From JALYTZ01 sp036559125 (GTDB taxonomy: Bacteria; Vulcanimicrobiota; Vulcanimicrobiia; Vulcanimicrobiales; Vulcanimicrobiaceae): a stretch of 64,000 nt of DNA. The notes beneath the pieces are model-generated. The model searched no databases and was not told the origin of the DNA. It saw only the letters and a program-made list of their open reading frames with translations. The number at the start of each line of letters is the position of its first letter. The first letter of the stretch is position 1. The translations under genes were made by a program, and so were the position numbers. The stretch spans positions 1 to 64,000 of the forward strand of contig DATBTT010000074.1 in assembly GCA_036559125.1 (NCBI GenBank), written 5' to 3'. Below, one piece after another: positions 52,483 to 59,250 of the stretch.

Positions 52483-53430
52483 ATGCTGTGGGGAGCGATC
52501 GTCGTTGCGGCCGGGCGCGGAACGCGATTCGGACGTCCGAAACAACTCATCGAACTTGCGGGCGCACCGATGCTCCCCTGGTCGATCCGCACCTTCGCCA
52601 CGATGCCTGAAATCTGCGACATCATAGTCGTGACCGAAGAAGACTGGCTCGACAACGTGCGCGACATTACCGCGCGCGCCGCGGCCGCTACGGAGTTCAA
52701 CGTCGTAACGGGTGGCGCGACGCGGCAAAAGAGCGTGCGCAACGGGCTCGACGCGTTACCGGAGCGCTGCCAATCGGTTCTCGTGCACGACGGCGCGCGG
52801 CCGCTCGTCCGCGCCAGCGACGTGCGCAACGGGATGCGCGCGGTGCGCGAGGGCCGCGGCGCGTTGCTGGGAACGCCGGTGGTCGACACGATCAAAGTCG
52901 TTGAGCCTGCCGGAAGATTGGTGCGGCGAACGCTCGACCGCGACGAGTTGTGGGCCGCGCAGACTCCACAATTTGCCACGGTGCGGGATTTACGTCGCGC
53001 GCACGTGGATGCCGTTCGTAATGCGGTCGATGCAACCGACGAAGCCACGCTGCTGGAGCGTTCCGGAGTCGAAGTCGAGCTGGTCTCCGCTTCACCGGAA
53101 AATTTCAAGATCACCGTGCCGGAGGATCTGTCGCGCGCGGAGCAACTCCTGCGGCAGCGCTTGGAGCACATGCCGGGCGAAGAGGAAGTGTTGTTGATCG
53201 AAATATTTACCGAGGAGAACTTGATCGACGCGGTGTGCAGCGAAGTCGAAGCGCGCGGCGGCACGGTGGATGGGATCGATCGCGATTTGCCGACAGGCAT
53301 CGCAATCCGAGCGTATGTCGGCGCCGCGCAATTCGAAGGTTTCGGCGATCGTTTCGAAGCGATGAGTACCGGCGGCATGACGTTTACCACGCGCTTCTCG
53401 CATTATGCGGGCCGCGCGGAACACGCATAA
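52483..53430 (+). CDS. ispD: IspD (MEP cytidylyltransferase) fused to an EF-G domain V-like module
   Basis: Residues 1-228 are 2-C-methyl-D-erythritol 4-phosphate cytidylyltransferase: IVVAAGRGTRFGRPKQL (CTP loop), GGATRQKSVRNGL, VLVHDGARPLVR, TPVVDTIKVV and WAAQTPQF. IspD normally ends there. Residues ~234-309 (nt ~53182-53409) look like EF-G domain V: an EIFTEENLIDAVCSEVEARGGTVDGID segment matches the P-EEYxGDVxxDLxxRRGxIxGM pattern, and FGDRFEAMSTGGMTFTTRFSHY matches FGYxTxLRSxTQGRGTxxMxFxHY. I know of no such fusion. It starts right after the yacL-like stop and overlaps ispF by 1 bp. The added domain may be a dimer or RNP-like fold without a translational role. Confidence 0.9.
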   Translation: MLWGAIVVAAGRGTRFGRPKQLIELAGAPMLPWSIRTFATMPEICDIIVVTEEDWLDNVRDITARAAAATEFNVVTGGATRQKSVRNGLDALPERCQSVLVHDGARPLVRASDVRNGMRAVREGRGALLGTPVVDTIKVVEPAGRLVRRTLDRDELWAAQTPQFATVRDLRRAHVDAVRNAVDATDEATLLERSGVEVELVSASPENFKITVPEDLSRAEQLLRQRLEHMPGEEEVLLIEIFTEENLIDAVCSEVEARGGTVDGIDRDLPTGIAIRAYVGAAQFEGFGDRFEAMSTGGMTFTTRFSHYAGRAEHA

Positions 53431-53897
53431 TGCGCGTCGGGCACGGTTTCGACGCCCATCGACTGATCGAAGGCCGCCGGCTCGTTCTGGGCGGAGAAGC
53501 CGTCGACTCGGCGCTCGGTGCGCTCGGCCACTCGGATGCGGACGTCCTCGCTCACGCGGTCAGCGATGCGATTTTGGGCGCGGCCGCGTTGGGCGACCTT
53601 GGCGCGCGGTTTCCCGACACGGAGTCGCGCTGGAAGGACGCAAATTCGATGGATTTGCTCGAGGCGTGCGTTGCGGACGTGCGCGATGCGGGCTTCGCGA
53701 TCGAAAACGTAGACGCTACGATCGTCCTCGAGCGACCCAAACTAGCTCCATACATCGCCCGAATGCGGCAAAACCTGGCGACGCGTTTGGGGATCGGCCT
53801 GGAGCGAGTCAGCGTCAAAGCGAAGACCAGCGAAGGTATGGGCTATACCGGAGACGGAAGCGGGATTGCCGTCCACGCCGTCGCTTGTATCCGCTAG
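53430..53897 (+). CDS. ispF: 2-C-methyl-D-erythritol 2,4-cyclodiphosphate synthase
   Basis: The MEP-pathway step after IspE, cyclising CDP-ME 2-phosphate. 155 residues, the family size. GHGFDAHRLIEGRRLVLGG has the zinc-binding Asp and His, GHSDADVLAHAVSDAILGAAALGDLGARFPDT the second His, and VSVKAKTSEGMGYTGDGSGIAVHAV the C-terminal signature. The start is a TAATG overlap with ispD. Confidence 0.97.
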   Translation: MRVGHGFDAHRLIEGRRLVLGGEAVDSALGALGHSDADVLAHAVSDAILGAAALGDLGARFPDTESRWKDANSMDLLEACVADVRDAGFAIENVDATIVLERPKLAPYIARMRQNLATRLGIGLERVSVKAKTSEGMGYTGDGSGIAVHAVACIR

Positions 53898-53904
53898 GAA
53901 CCGC

Positions 53905-54492
53905 ATGGAACCGTTCGATCGCACCCGCCCGCGCGAAGCGCTGGTCCATCAACTAACCCACTGCATGCAGCGATGGGGCTTCCTCGAAGAGCCGGCGCCA
54001 CCGGCGGCGCTGCGCTGGGTCGATACGTTTATCGAAGCCTACGCGCCGCAACTTCCGGACTTCGAAGCGGCCAAGCCGTTCGTGGCCGCGCTGCGCGCCG
54101 AGTCGTGCGTGATTCCCGCGCTGGAACTCGAACGGCTGCGCTCGCGCGACGTACTCTTCTTTTTAGATGCCATCGCGCAGTACGTCGATCATCAGCCGGA
54201 ATTACGCGGGCTGGCTCTGGACCACGACGTTCCGGCGATCGGCGAAGAGTTCGGGTTGCGCCACGCCGACGCGTTCCACGCGTTGCGCATGGCTCTGACG
54301 GGCGAAACGTCGGGGCCGCCGCTCGAATTGCTCTTCCCGCTGTTGGGCCACGACCGAATTATGATTCGCATCGGGGCGGTCAATTCGCGTCTCCTTCATG
54401 GGCGGGGGTTGGAGCCTATCGCATTCGGCCCCGACGGAAAGCCCTTCGAGCCGATTCATGGCGAGCGGCCTACCGGGCAGGGCGAAGCGTAA
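53905..54492 (+). CDS. Stand-alone GluRS anticodon-binding-domain-like protein (gltX position)
   Basis: A 195-residue soluble helical protein. Its C-terminal third, HADAFHALRMALTGETSGPPLELLFPLLGHDRIMIRI, closely follows the end of glutamyl-tRNA synthetase (FxxLRxALTGxxxGPxLxELxxLLGxERxLxRI). The middle (LPDFEAAKPFVAALRAESCVIPALELERLRSRDVLFFLDAI) has the length and spacing of the preceding anticodon-binding helices. No HIGH or KMSKS motif exists, so it cannot charge tRNA. It lies between ispF and cysE, where Firmicutes have full gltX. AGGAA precedes the ATG. It may be a trimmed gltX with a regulatory or tRNA-binding role; the true GluRS would be elsewhere. Confidence 0.7.
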   Translation: MEPFDRTRPREALVHQLTHCMQRWGFLEEPAPPAALRWVDTFIEAYAPQLPDFEAAKPFVAALRAESCVIPALELERLRSRDVLFFLDAIAQYVDHQPELRGLALDHDVPAIGEEFGLRHADAFHALRMALTGETSGPPLELLFPLLGHDRIMIRIGAVNSRLLHGRGLEPIAFGPDGKPFEPIHGERPTGQGEA

Positions 54493-54528
54493 CCTCGGCT
54501 TGACCCAGCCGGTTACACTCGTATAGCG

Positions 54529-55206
54529 ATGGCTCTCCTGACGGACGTACTCTGCGACCTACGCGCTCCGCTTCAACGCGACCCGGCGGCAACCGGATGG
54601 CTCGACGTGGTGCTGTCGTACCCCGGCTTTCATGCCGTGACCGCACATCGCGCGATTTCGGCATTGCATCGCACGGGCATGCCGATACTGCCGCGATGGC
54701 TGTCTAACGTGAATCGCTTTCTGACGGGTATCGAGATACATCCGGGGGCGAAACTCGGACGCGGCGTCTTCATCGACCACGGTATGGGTGTCGTGATCGG
54801 CGAGACGGCGGAAGTCGGAGACGATTGCACGATCTATCAAGGCGTCACGCTCGGAGGCACGAGTTTATCGCACGGCAAGCGCCATCCGACGCTCGGGAGA
54901 AACGTAACCGTAGGAGTGAACGCGGCCGTGCTTGGCGCGATTACGATCGGCGACAATTCGAAGGTCGGCGGCGGATCCGTCGTCGTCAAAGACGTTCCGG
55001 CGAACTCGACGGTCGTCGGCGTTCCCGCGCGCATCGTGCTGCAGGACGGCATAGCCGTCAGGGCAGTGCCGCAGCGACCTCAAGTTGACATGCCCGATCC
55101 CAACGCAGCGCTCATCGCGTCGCTTCAGGCGCGCATCGAAGCGTTGGAACGCCGTTTGGCCGAACTCGCCAACTCCGGAAACGACGATGCCGCTAAAGCT
55201 GTATAA
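54529..55206 (+). CDS. cysE: Serine O-acetyltransferase
   Basis: First step of cysteine synthesis from serine. 225 residues with the short N-terminal helical part of the Firmicute-type enzyme (DLRAPLQRDPAATGWLDVVLSYPGFHAVTAHRAISALH) and the left-handed beta-helix: IEIHPGAKLGRGVFIDHGMGVVIGETAEVGDDCTIYQGVTLGG, KRHPTLGRNVTVGVNAAVLGAITIGDNSKVGGGSVVVKDVPANSTVVGVPAR. The tail is an Arg/Glu-rich helix. It overlaps cysS by 20 bp; the pair couples cysteine supply to its tRNA ligase. Confidence 0.96.
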   Translation: MALLTDVLCDLRAPLQRDPAATGWLDVVLSYPGFHAVTAHRAISALHRTGMPILPRWLSNVNRFLTGIEIHPGAKLGRGVFIDHGMGVVIGETAEVGDDCTIYQGVTLGGTSLSHGKRHPTLGRNVTVGVNAAVLGAITIGDNSKVGGGSVVVKDVPANSTVVGVPARIVLQDGIAVRAVPQRPQVDMPDPNAALIASLQARIEALERRLAELANSGNDDAAKAV

Positions 55207-56632
55207 CACGCGCACGCGTAGCCTCGAAACGTTCGAGCCGCTGCGCGACGATCGCGTTCGCATGTACGTTTGCGGCTTGACTCCCTCCGCGCAAGCGCAC
55301 GTGGGGCACGCGCGCTCGTTCTTGTTCTTCGACGTGTTGCGCCGCTACTTAGAACACCGCGGCTATGCCGTTACGTACGTGCAAAACGTTACCGACATCG
55401 ACGACCGGAGCATCAACCGGTCGATCGAGACGGGTGAAGATTGGCGCGCGATCGTAGCGGAGTATTACGCCGAGTTCAAGGCGTCGATGCGCGCGCTCGG
55501 CGTCCGCGAGCCGGACGAGGAGCCCTACGCCACGCGGTTCATCGCGCAGATCGTGAGGATGATCGAGGAACTCATCGCAAAAGGGTACGCATACGTTTCC
55601 AAAGACGGCGTTTATTACCGGGTATCGCAGTTTTCCGATTACGGAAAGTTGTCGAATCGAAAAATCGACGAGCTAGAGGCCGGCGCCCGCATCGACGTCG
55701 ACGAGTTCAAGGACGATCCGCTAGACTTCGCGCTGTGGAAATTCGCAAAACCCGGCGAGCCGCGCTGGCCATCGCCCTGGGGCGACGGCCGTCCGGGGTG
55801 GCACATAGAGTGTTCGGCGATGTCGCGGGAATTGCTCGATCCCAACGGTACGGGATTCGACATCCACGGCGGCGGCGCCGATCTTATCTTTCCACACCAC
55901 GAGAACGAGATCGCGCAAAGCGAGCCGCTCATGAGTCATCCGCCGATGGCCAACGTTTGGGTGCACGGCGGCCTGCTGCTTTTCGATAATAGGAAGATGA
56001 GTAAATCGCTAGGGAATTTCGAACCGCTGCGCGATCTGCTGCTGCGTCACGATCCGCAAGCGATACGGCTGCTCTTCCTGCAAACCGGCTATAGCAAGGT
56101 GATGAATTTTACCGAGGACGCGATTTCGGGCGCGGCCGTGTCACTCGAAAGGCTGAAGAGCGCATACCGCAAACTCTACGTGCGCGGCGCACCTTCGGTC
56201 GGCTCCGGCGAATTGATCGCGAAGGTCGAAAATGCGCTCGACAACGACATGAATACGGCAGCAGCGCTCGCGGAATTGCACGCGTTTGCGACGGTTGCCG
56301 AAAACGTGCGCGATCGAGGACCCGCATTGGCGGAGTTCGCATACGCGTTGACGTTGCTCGGGCTAGCGCCGGGTGAGTCGTGGCTTCAGGAGCGCGCCGT
56401 GGATCTTCCGGTCGATTTTATCGAGCGTTTGCGCGCCGAGCTTGGGGCGGAGTTTTCGCTAAATGGCTCGCAATCCCCGAACGAAGCGATCGCGCGCGTC
56501 ATCACTCGGCGCAACGATGCGCGCGCGCAGAAAGATTGGACCATGTCCGACCACCTCCGCGACGCGCTGTTGCGATGCGGCGTAGCACTCAAAGATTCGA
56601 AAGATGGGACGACGTGGAACGTCACCGGTTAG
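55187..56632 (+). CDS. cysS: Cysteinyl-tRNA synthetase
   Basis: 481 residues. The HIGH-type motif is HVGH (38-41) after zinc ligand Cys29, further zinc ligands are in HIECSAMS and GGGADLIFPHHENE, and KMSKS is at 270-274. The first zinc segment reads CGLTPSAQAHVGHAR, a variant of the usual CGxTVYxxxHxGHxR. The C-terminal DALR helical domain is present (NDMNTAAALAELHAFA). The start at 55187 lies inside cysE; an earlier ATG at 55085 is in a cysE shadow frame. Overlaps rlmB by 19 bp. Confidence 0.96.
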   Translation: MPLKLYNTRTRSLETFEPLRDDRVRMYVCGLTPSAQAHVGHARSFLFFDVLRRYLEHRGYAVTYVQNVTDIDDRSINRSIETGEDWRAIVAEYYAEFKASMRALGVREPDEEPYATRFIAQIVRMIEELIAKGYAYVSKDGVYYRVSQFSDYGKLSNRKIDELEAGARIDVDEFKDDPLDFALWKFAKPGEPRWPSPWGDGRPGWHIECSAMSRELLDPNGTGFDIHGGGADLIFPHHENEIAQSEPLMSHPPMANVWVHGGLLLFDNRKMSKSLGNFEPLRDLLLRHDPQAIRLLFLQTGYSKVMNFTEDAISGAAVSLERLKSAYRKLYVRGAPSVGSGELIAKVENALDNDMNTAAALAELHAFATVAENVRDRGPALAEFAYALTLLGLAPGESWLQERAVDLPVDFIERLRAELGAEFSLNGSQSPNEAIARVITRRNDARAQKDWTMSDHLRDALLRCGVALKDSKDGTTWNVTG

Positions 56633-57405
56633 CCGCCCCGCGCGGCCCGCGCCGCGAATTGCCCGATCTCGACGACGTGATGTACGGCGTCCACGCGGTT
56701 GACGAAGCGCTCGCTGCGGGCGAAGTATTGCGCAAGATTCACGTCGGGCAGGAACGCCGGCGCGATCCGATCGTGCGCCGCATCCTGGAACGCGCGCGCG
56801 AGATGAGCGTGCCGGTTCGGTTCGAAGAACCCCGATTCTTTAGCCAGTTCCCATATAAAGCGCATCAGAGCGTCATCGCTTTCGGAGCCCCGTTTCCGTA
56901 CGTGACGCTCGAAGAGGTCATAGGCAAACGGCGCGGTAACGGACCGGCGCTGTACGTCGTGCTCGATCACATTACCGATCCCCATAATGCCGGCGCGATT
57001 ATCCGGACGTGCGAATGCGTCGGAGCGGACGCGGTCATCGTACCGGAACGGCGGGCAGCGGGGGTCAACGCGACCGTCCGCAAAGCCGCGGCCGGGGCTG
57101 CCGCTCACATTCCGATCGCGCGCATTTCTAACGTGGCCGATGCCCTGCGGAAATTGAAAAAGGCCAACGTTTGGGTGGTGGGAGCCGACCTGGGCGAGGG
57201 CTCGGTCGAGCTGACCCAAGCGGATTTGGCGCGGGACCTGGCCGTTGTAATCGGTGCTGAAGGCACCGGCCTTTCGCAGCTGGTCAAGCGAGAGTGCGAC
57301 TATTTGGTGACCATCCCGATGTTCGGGAAAATCGAGTCTCTCAACGCCTCGGTGGCTGCCGGCGTGCTCCTCTACGAGGTGGTGCGCCAGCGACGGATTG
57401 CTTGA
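56614..57405 (+). CDS. rlmB: 23S rRNA (guanosine-2'-O)-methyltransferase RlmB
   Basis: A SPOUT-fold methyltransferase for 23S rRNA (G2251 in E. coli). 263 residues: substrate-binding L30e-like N-terminal part (DDVMYGVHAVDEALAAGEVLRKIHVGQER), then ALYVVLDHITDPHNAGAIIRTCECVGADAVIVPERR, VIGAEGTGLSQLVKRECDYLVTIPMFGKIESLNASVAAGVLLYE, which form the knot. The start is a GTG within the cysS end. In Bacillus mrnC lies between cysS and rlmB; it is missing here. Confidence 0.95.
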   Translation: MERHRLAAPRGPRRELPDLDDVMYGVHAVDEALAAGEVLRKIHVGQERRRDPIVRRILERAREMSVPVRFEEPRFFSQFPYKAHQSVIAFGAPFPYVTLEEVIGKRRGNGPALYVVLDHITDPHNAGAIIRTCECVGADAVIVPERRAAGVNATVRKAAAGAAAHIPIARISNVADALRKLKKANVWVVGADLGEGSVELTQADLARDLAVVIGAEGTGLSQLVKRECDYLVTIPMFGKIESLNASVAAGVLLYEVVRQRRIA

Positions 57406-57424
57406 GGGGATCCTACTCCACGCC

Positions 57425-57453
57425 TTGACGCGCAAGGAGGACCCTCCTATACT
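57425..57453 (+). promoter_or_regulatory. Promoter of sigH with a palindrome in the spacer
   Basis: TTGACG (57425-57430), a 17-bp spacer and TATACT (57448-57453) form a strong sigma70-type promoter 75 bp before the sigH ATG. The spacer holds a perfect dyad AGGAGG-AC-CCTCCT (57435-57448), which reaches the first base of the -10. A repressor could bind there. The transcript would have a leader of about 68 nt. Confidence 0.78.
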
Positions 57454-57527
57454 TGTCGGGATGTGCCGCGCTCGACGGGCCGCGGCTCGCGATTTGCAGC
57501 ACATTTTGACCCGAGGACAAGACTACT

Positions 57528-58175
57528 ATGGCAATGACCCATCCAACGACGGATGGATTGGACTACCACGAGCGGGCAGACGAGGATTTGGTTGCCATCG
57601 CCAAGTCAGGCGATAACCTCGCGATGGAGTTCCTGCTCAACAAGTACAAGAATTTCGTTCGCATCAAGGCAAAGAGCTATTTTCTCATCGGCGCTGACCG
57701 CGAAGACATCATCCAAGAGGGGATGATCGGCCTCTACAAAGCCGTCAGAGACTTCAAGGCCGACAAGCTGTCGAGTTTTCGCGCCTTCGCGGAATTGTGC
57801 ATCACGCGTCAGATCATCACGGCCATCAAGACTGCGACGCGCCAGAAGCACATCCCGCTCAATCAGTACATCTCGCTGAACAAGCCGATTTACGACGAGG
57901 ACAGCGAACGCACGCTGCTCGACGTCATGGCGTCGCAGAAGACCTCGGATCCCGAGGAGCTGGTGATCAACCAAGAGGTCTCGCAAGATATCAAGGAGCG
58001 TATCCAAGAGAATCTCTCGGAACTCGAGTCGCAGGTGCTGCTATCGTACCTGGAAGGCAAGAGCTACCAAGAAATGGCGCGCGACCTTGGACGCCACGTG
58101 AAGTCGATCGATAACGCGCTGCAGCGCGTCAAGCGCAAGATCGAGAAGAACCTCTCGGAGATAGAACTGCCGTAG
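57528..58175 (+). CDS. sigH: SigH-type RNA polymerase sigma factor
   Basis: A 215-residue sigma70-family factor of the SigH/Spo0H group. Region 2: LLNKYKNFVRIKAKSYFLIGADREDIIQEGMIGLYKAVRDFKADKLSSFRAFAELCITRQIITAIKTATRQKH. Region 4: LSELESQVLLSYLEGKSYQEMARDLGRHVKSIDNALQRVKRKIEKNL. SigH drives early stationary-phase or sporulation genes in Bacillus and competence in others; nothing in the window says that this organism sporulates. It follows rlmB as in Bacillus, but from its own promoter, and ends at a clear terminator. Confidence 0.95.
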   Translation: MAMTHPTTDGLDYHERADEDLVAIAKSGDNLAMEFLLNKYKNFVRIKAKSYFLIGADREDIIQEGMIGLYKAVRDFKADKLSSFRAFAELCITRQIITAIKTATRQKHIPLNQYISLNKPIYDEDSERTLLDVMASQKTSDPEELVINQEVSQDIKERIQENLSELESQVLLSYLEGKSYQEMARDLGRHVKSIDNALQRVKRKIEKNLSEIELP

Positions 58176-58195
58176 CGTCGGGTCGCTATTACACG

Positions 58196-58221
58196 AAAGA
58201 GGCGCCGTTCGGCGCCTCTTT
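58196..58221 (+). terminator. Rho-independent terminator of sigH
   Basis: AAAGAGGCGCC-GTTC-GGCGCCTCTTT: an 11-bp perfect stem with a 4-nt loop and Ts at the 3' side. The flanking As on the left also give a T-tract on the minus strand, so it may serve the convergent gene ending at 58274. Confidence 0.9.
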
Positions 58222-58229
58222 CGCATCCG

Positions 58230-58254
58230 CCACCCTGAGCCCGTCGAAGGGCGC
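58230..58254. repeat. Single copy of the dispersed palindromic repeat
   Basis: CACCCTGAGCCCGTCGAAGG plus GCGC between the convergent sigH and ferredoxin-like genes, just after the terminator. Same family as the blocks at 142, 12290, 24391 and 28662. Confidence 0.82.
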
Positions 58255-58273
58255 TTGTATCGGCGGCAACCGT

Positions 58274-58618
58274 TTACGTTGAGTTGGAATGGACCAGACG
58301 TTGCACGATGGTGCGATAGAGTTCTTCGCGATCGGCAAGCGGGTCCACCACGAATGGTTCCGCGGGCCGGCCGTCCTGTGAAGCGATAGCCACGGTCACC
58401 ATGCGGCGCGCGCAAACGTCCATGCAACTGGTGGTGATAGCGCGCACCCGCTTCCAGTGGCCGTCTTCTTTGAGCCGTCCCTTGAGCCAGTCGCGCAGGT
58501 TAAAGTCGCCGATTCGCTCGGCGGTATCCGGATCTTCTTGCGGAATGCGCTCTTTGAAACAACGCTCGCAGACCAGTACGAGGCCGGATTCCATCCACTT
58601 GGGCCTAACGGGTTGCAT
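58274..58618 (-). CDS. Small ferredoxin-like / metal-binding protein
   Basis: A 114-residue protein with four cysteines in two groups: CERC (Cys18, Cys21) and SCMDVC (Cys65, Cys69). Between them is NLRDWLKGRLKEDGHWKRVRAITT and after them ARRMVTVAI. A CxxC near the N-terminus and a CxxxC before a beta-strand recall thioredoxin-fold [2Fe-2S] ferredoxin and DUF1636 proteins. I cannot fix the family. It is alone on the minus strand, convergent with sigH, and its 5' end is 20 bp from a tRNA gene on the same strand. Confidence 0.65.
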   Translation of the reverse strand: MQPVRPKWMESGLVLVCERCFKERIPQEDPDTAERIGDFNLRDWLKGRLKEDGHWKRVRAITTSCMDVCARRMVTVAIASQDGRPAEPFVVDPLADREELYRTIVQRLVHSNST

Positions 58619-58638
58619 TGGTATCCGTTCTGAAAACT

Positions 58639-58720
58639 AGCCGACGGTGGGACTCGAACCCACGTGTCCGTTAGGAATCTGCTTACAAAGCAGGTGCTGT
58701 CGCCGCTGAGCCACGCCGGC
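58639..58720 (-). tRNA. tRNA with anticodon TGT (Thr) and a long variable arm
   Basis: Read on the minus strand: acceptor GCCGGCG pairs with CGTCGGC (one G-U); the D-stem is GCT/AGC; the anticodon stem-loop is CTGC-TTTGTAA-GCAG, putting TGT at 34-36 (threonine, ACA codon); the T-arm is GTGGG-TTCGAGT-CCCAC. Between the anticodon and T stems are 14 nt, TTCCTAACGGACAC, able to form TCC/GGA, which is the size of a class II arm. CCA is not encoded. The acceptor and T-arm are sound; the amino acid identity is less sure. Confidence 0.8.
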
Positions 58721-58793
58721 CTGAAACAACGAAGGAGTTGCCGCTGCATCGCTTCAACGGACTCGAGCAGCATCCTGGCTAATGCGCTCGGGC

Positions 58794-59243
58794 ATGAACA
58801 CCGTTACGATCGTTCGGGCGAGTCTCGAACATCTAGAGGCGCTCCTTCCGTTGGTCGCCGGCTATCGCGCTTTCTACGAACAAAACAACGACGCGATGCG
58901 CGAACGGGCATACCTCGCGGCGCATCTGCGGGATGGCTCGAGCGTTATCTTTCTCGCGTCGCTCGCGGGGCGCCCGGCGGGTTTCGCTCAACTGTTTAGG
59001 GTGTACTCGACGGTGCACTTGGGCCGCGGATACATTCTCGAAGACATCTTCGTCGCGCCCGGCATGCGCCGGCACGGCGTCGCCGCCGCGCTATTGGATC
59101 GCGCACTCGCACACGCGCGCAGCGAGGGCGTTGCCGGCATGTTTTTGGAAACGGCGCGTGATAACCAGGCGGCGAGGGCGTTGTACGAGCGCGCCGGCTG
59201 GTCGCTCGAGCAGCTTTTCGTCAAGTACAACGCCCCTCTCTAG
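58794..59243 (+). CDS. GNAT-family N-acetyltransferase
   Basis: A 149-residue single-domain acetyltransferase starting MNTVTIVRASLEHLEALLPLVAGYRAFY. The acetyl-CoA motif is LEDIFVAPGMRRHGVAAALLDRALAHARSEGVAGMFLETARDNQAARALYERAGW. The substrate is unknown; the sequence type is that of small-molecule or protein N-acetyltransferases. An ATG at 58782 is an alternative start. It converges with the large lipoprotein gene, 7 bp apart. Confidence 0.88.
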   Translation: MNTVTIVRASLEHLEALLPLVAGYRAFYEQNNDAMRERAYLAAHLRDGSSVIFLASLAGRPAGFAQLFRVYSTVHLGRGYILEDIFVAPGMRRHGVAAALLDRALAHARSEGVAGMFLETARDNQAARALYERAGWSLEQLFVKYNAPL

Positions 59244-59250
59244 TAGTTTG

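Noticed and set aside
54500..54527. Promoter TTGACC-16-TATAGC before cysE
   Set aside because: The -10 ends one base before the cysE ATG, so transcription would start inside the gene; probably chance, though a weak internal promoter is possible.
58639..58720. Reading the long-arm tRNA as tRNA-Tyr (GTA)
   Set aside because: GTA would sit at 35-37 of the loop; the stem pairs only when TGT is at 34-36, and a standard tRNA-Tyr is present at 61613.
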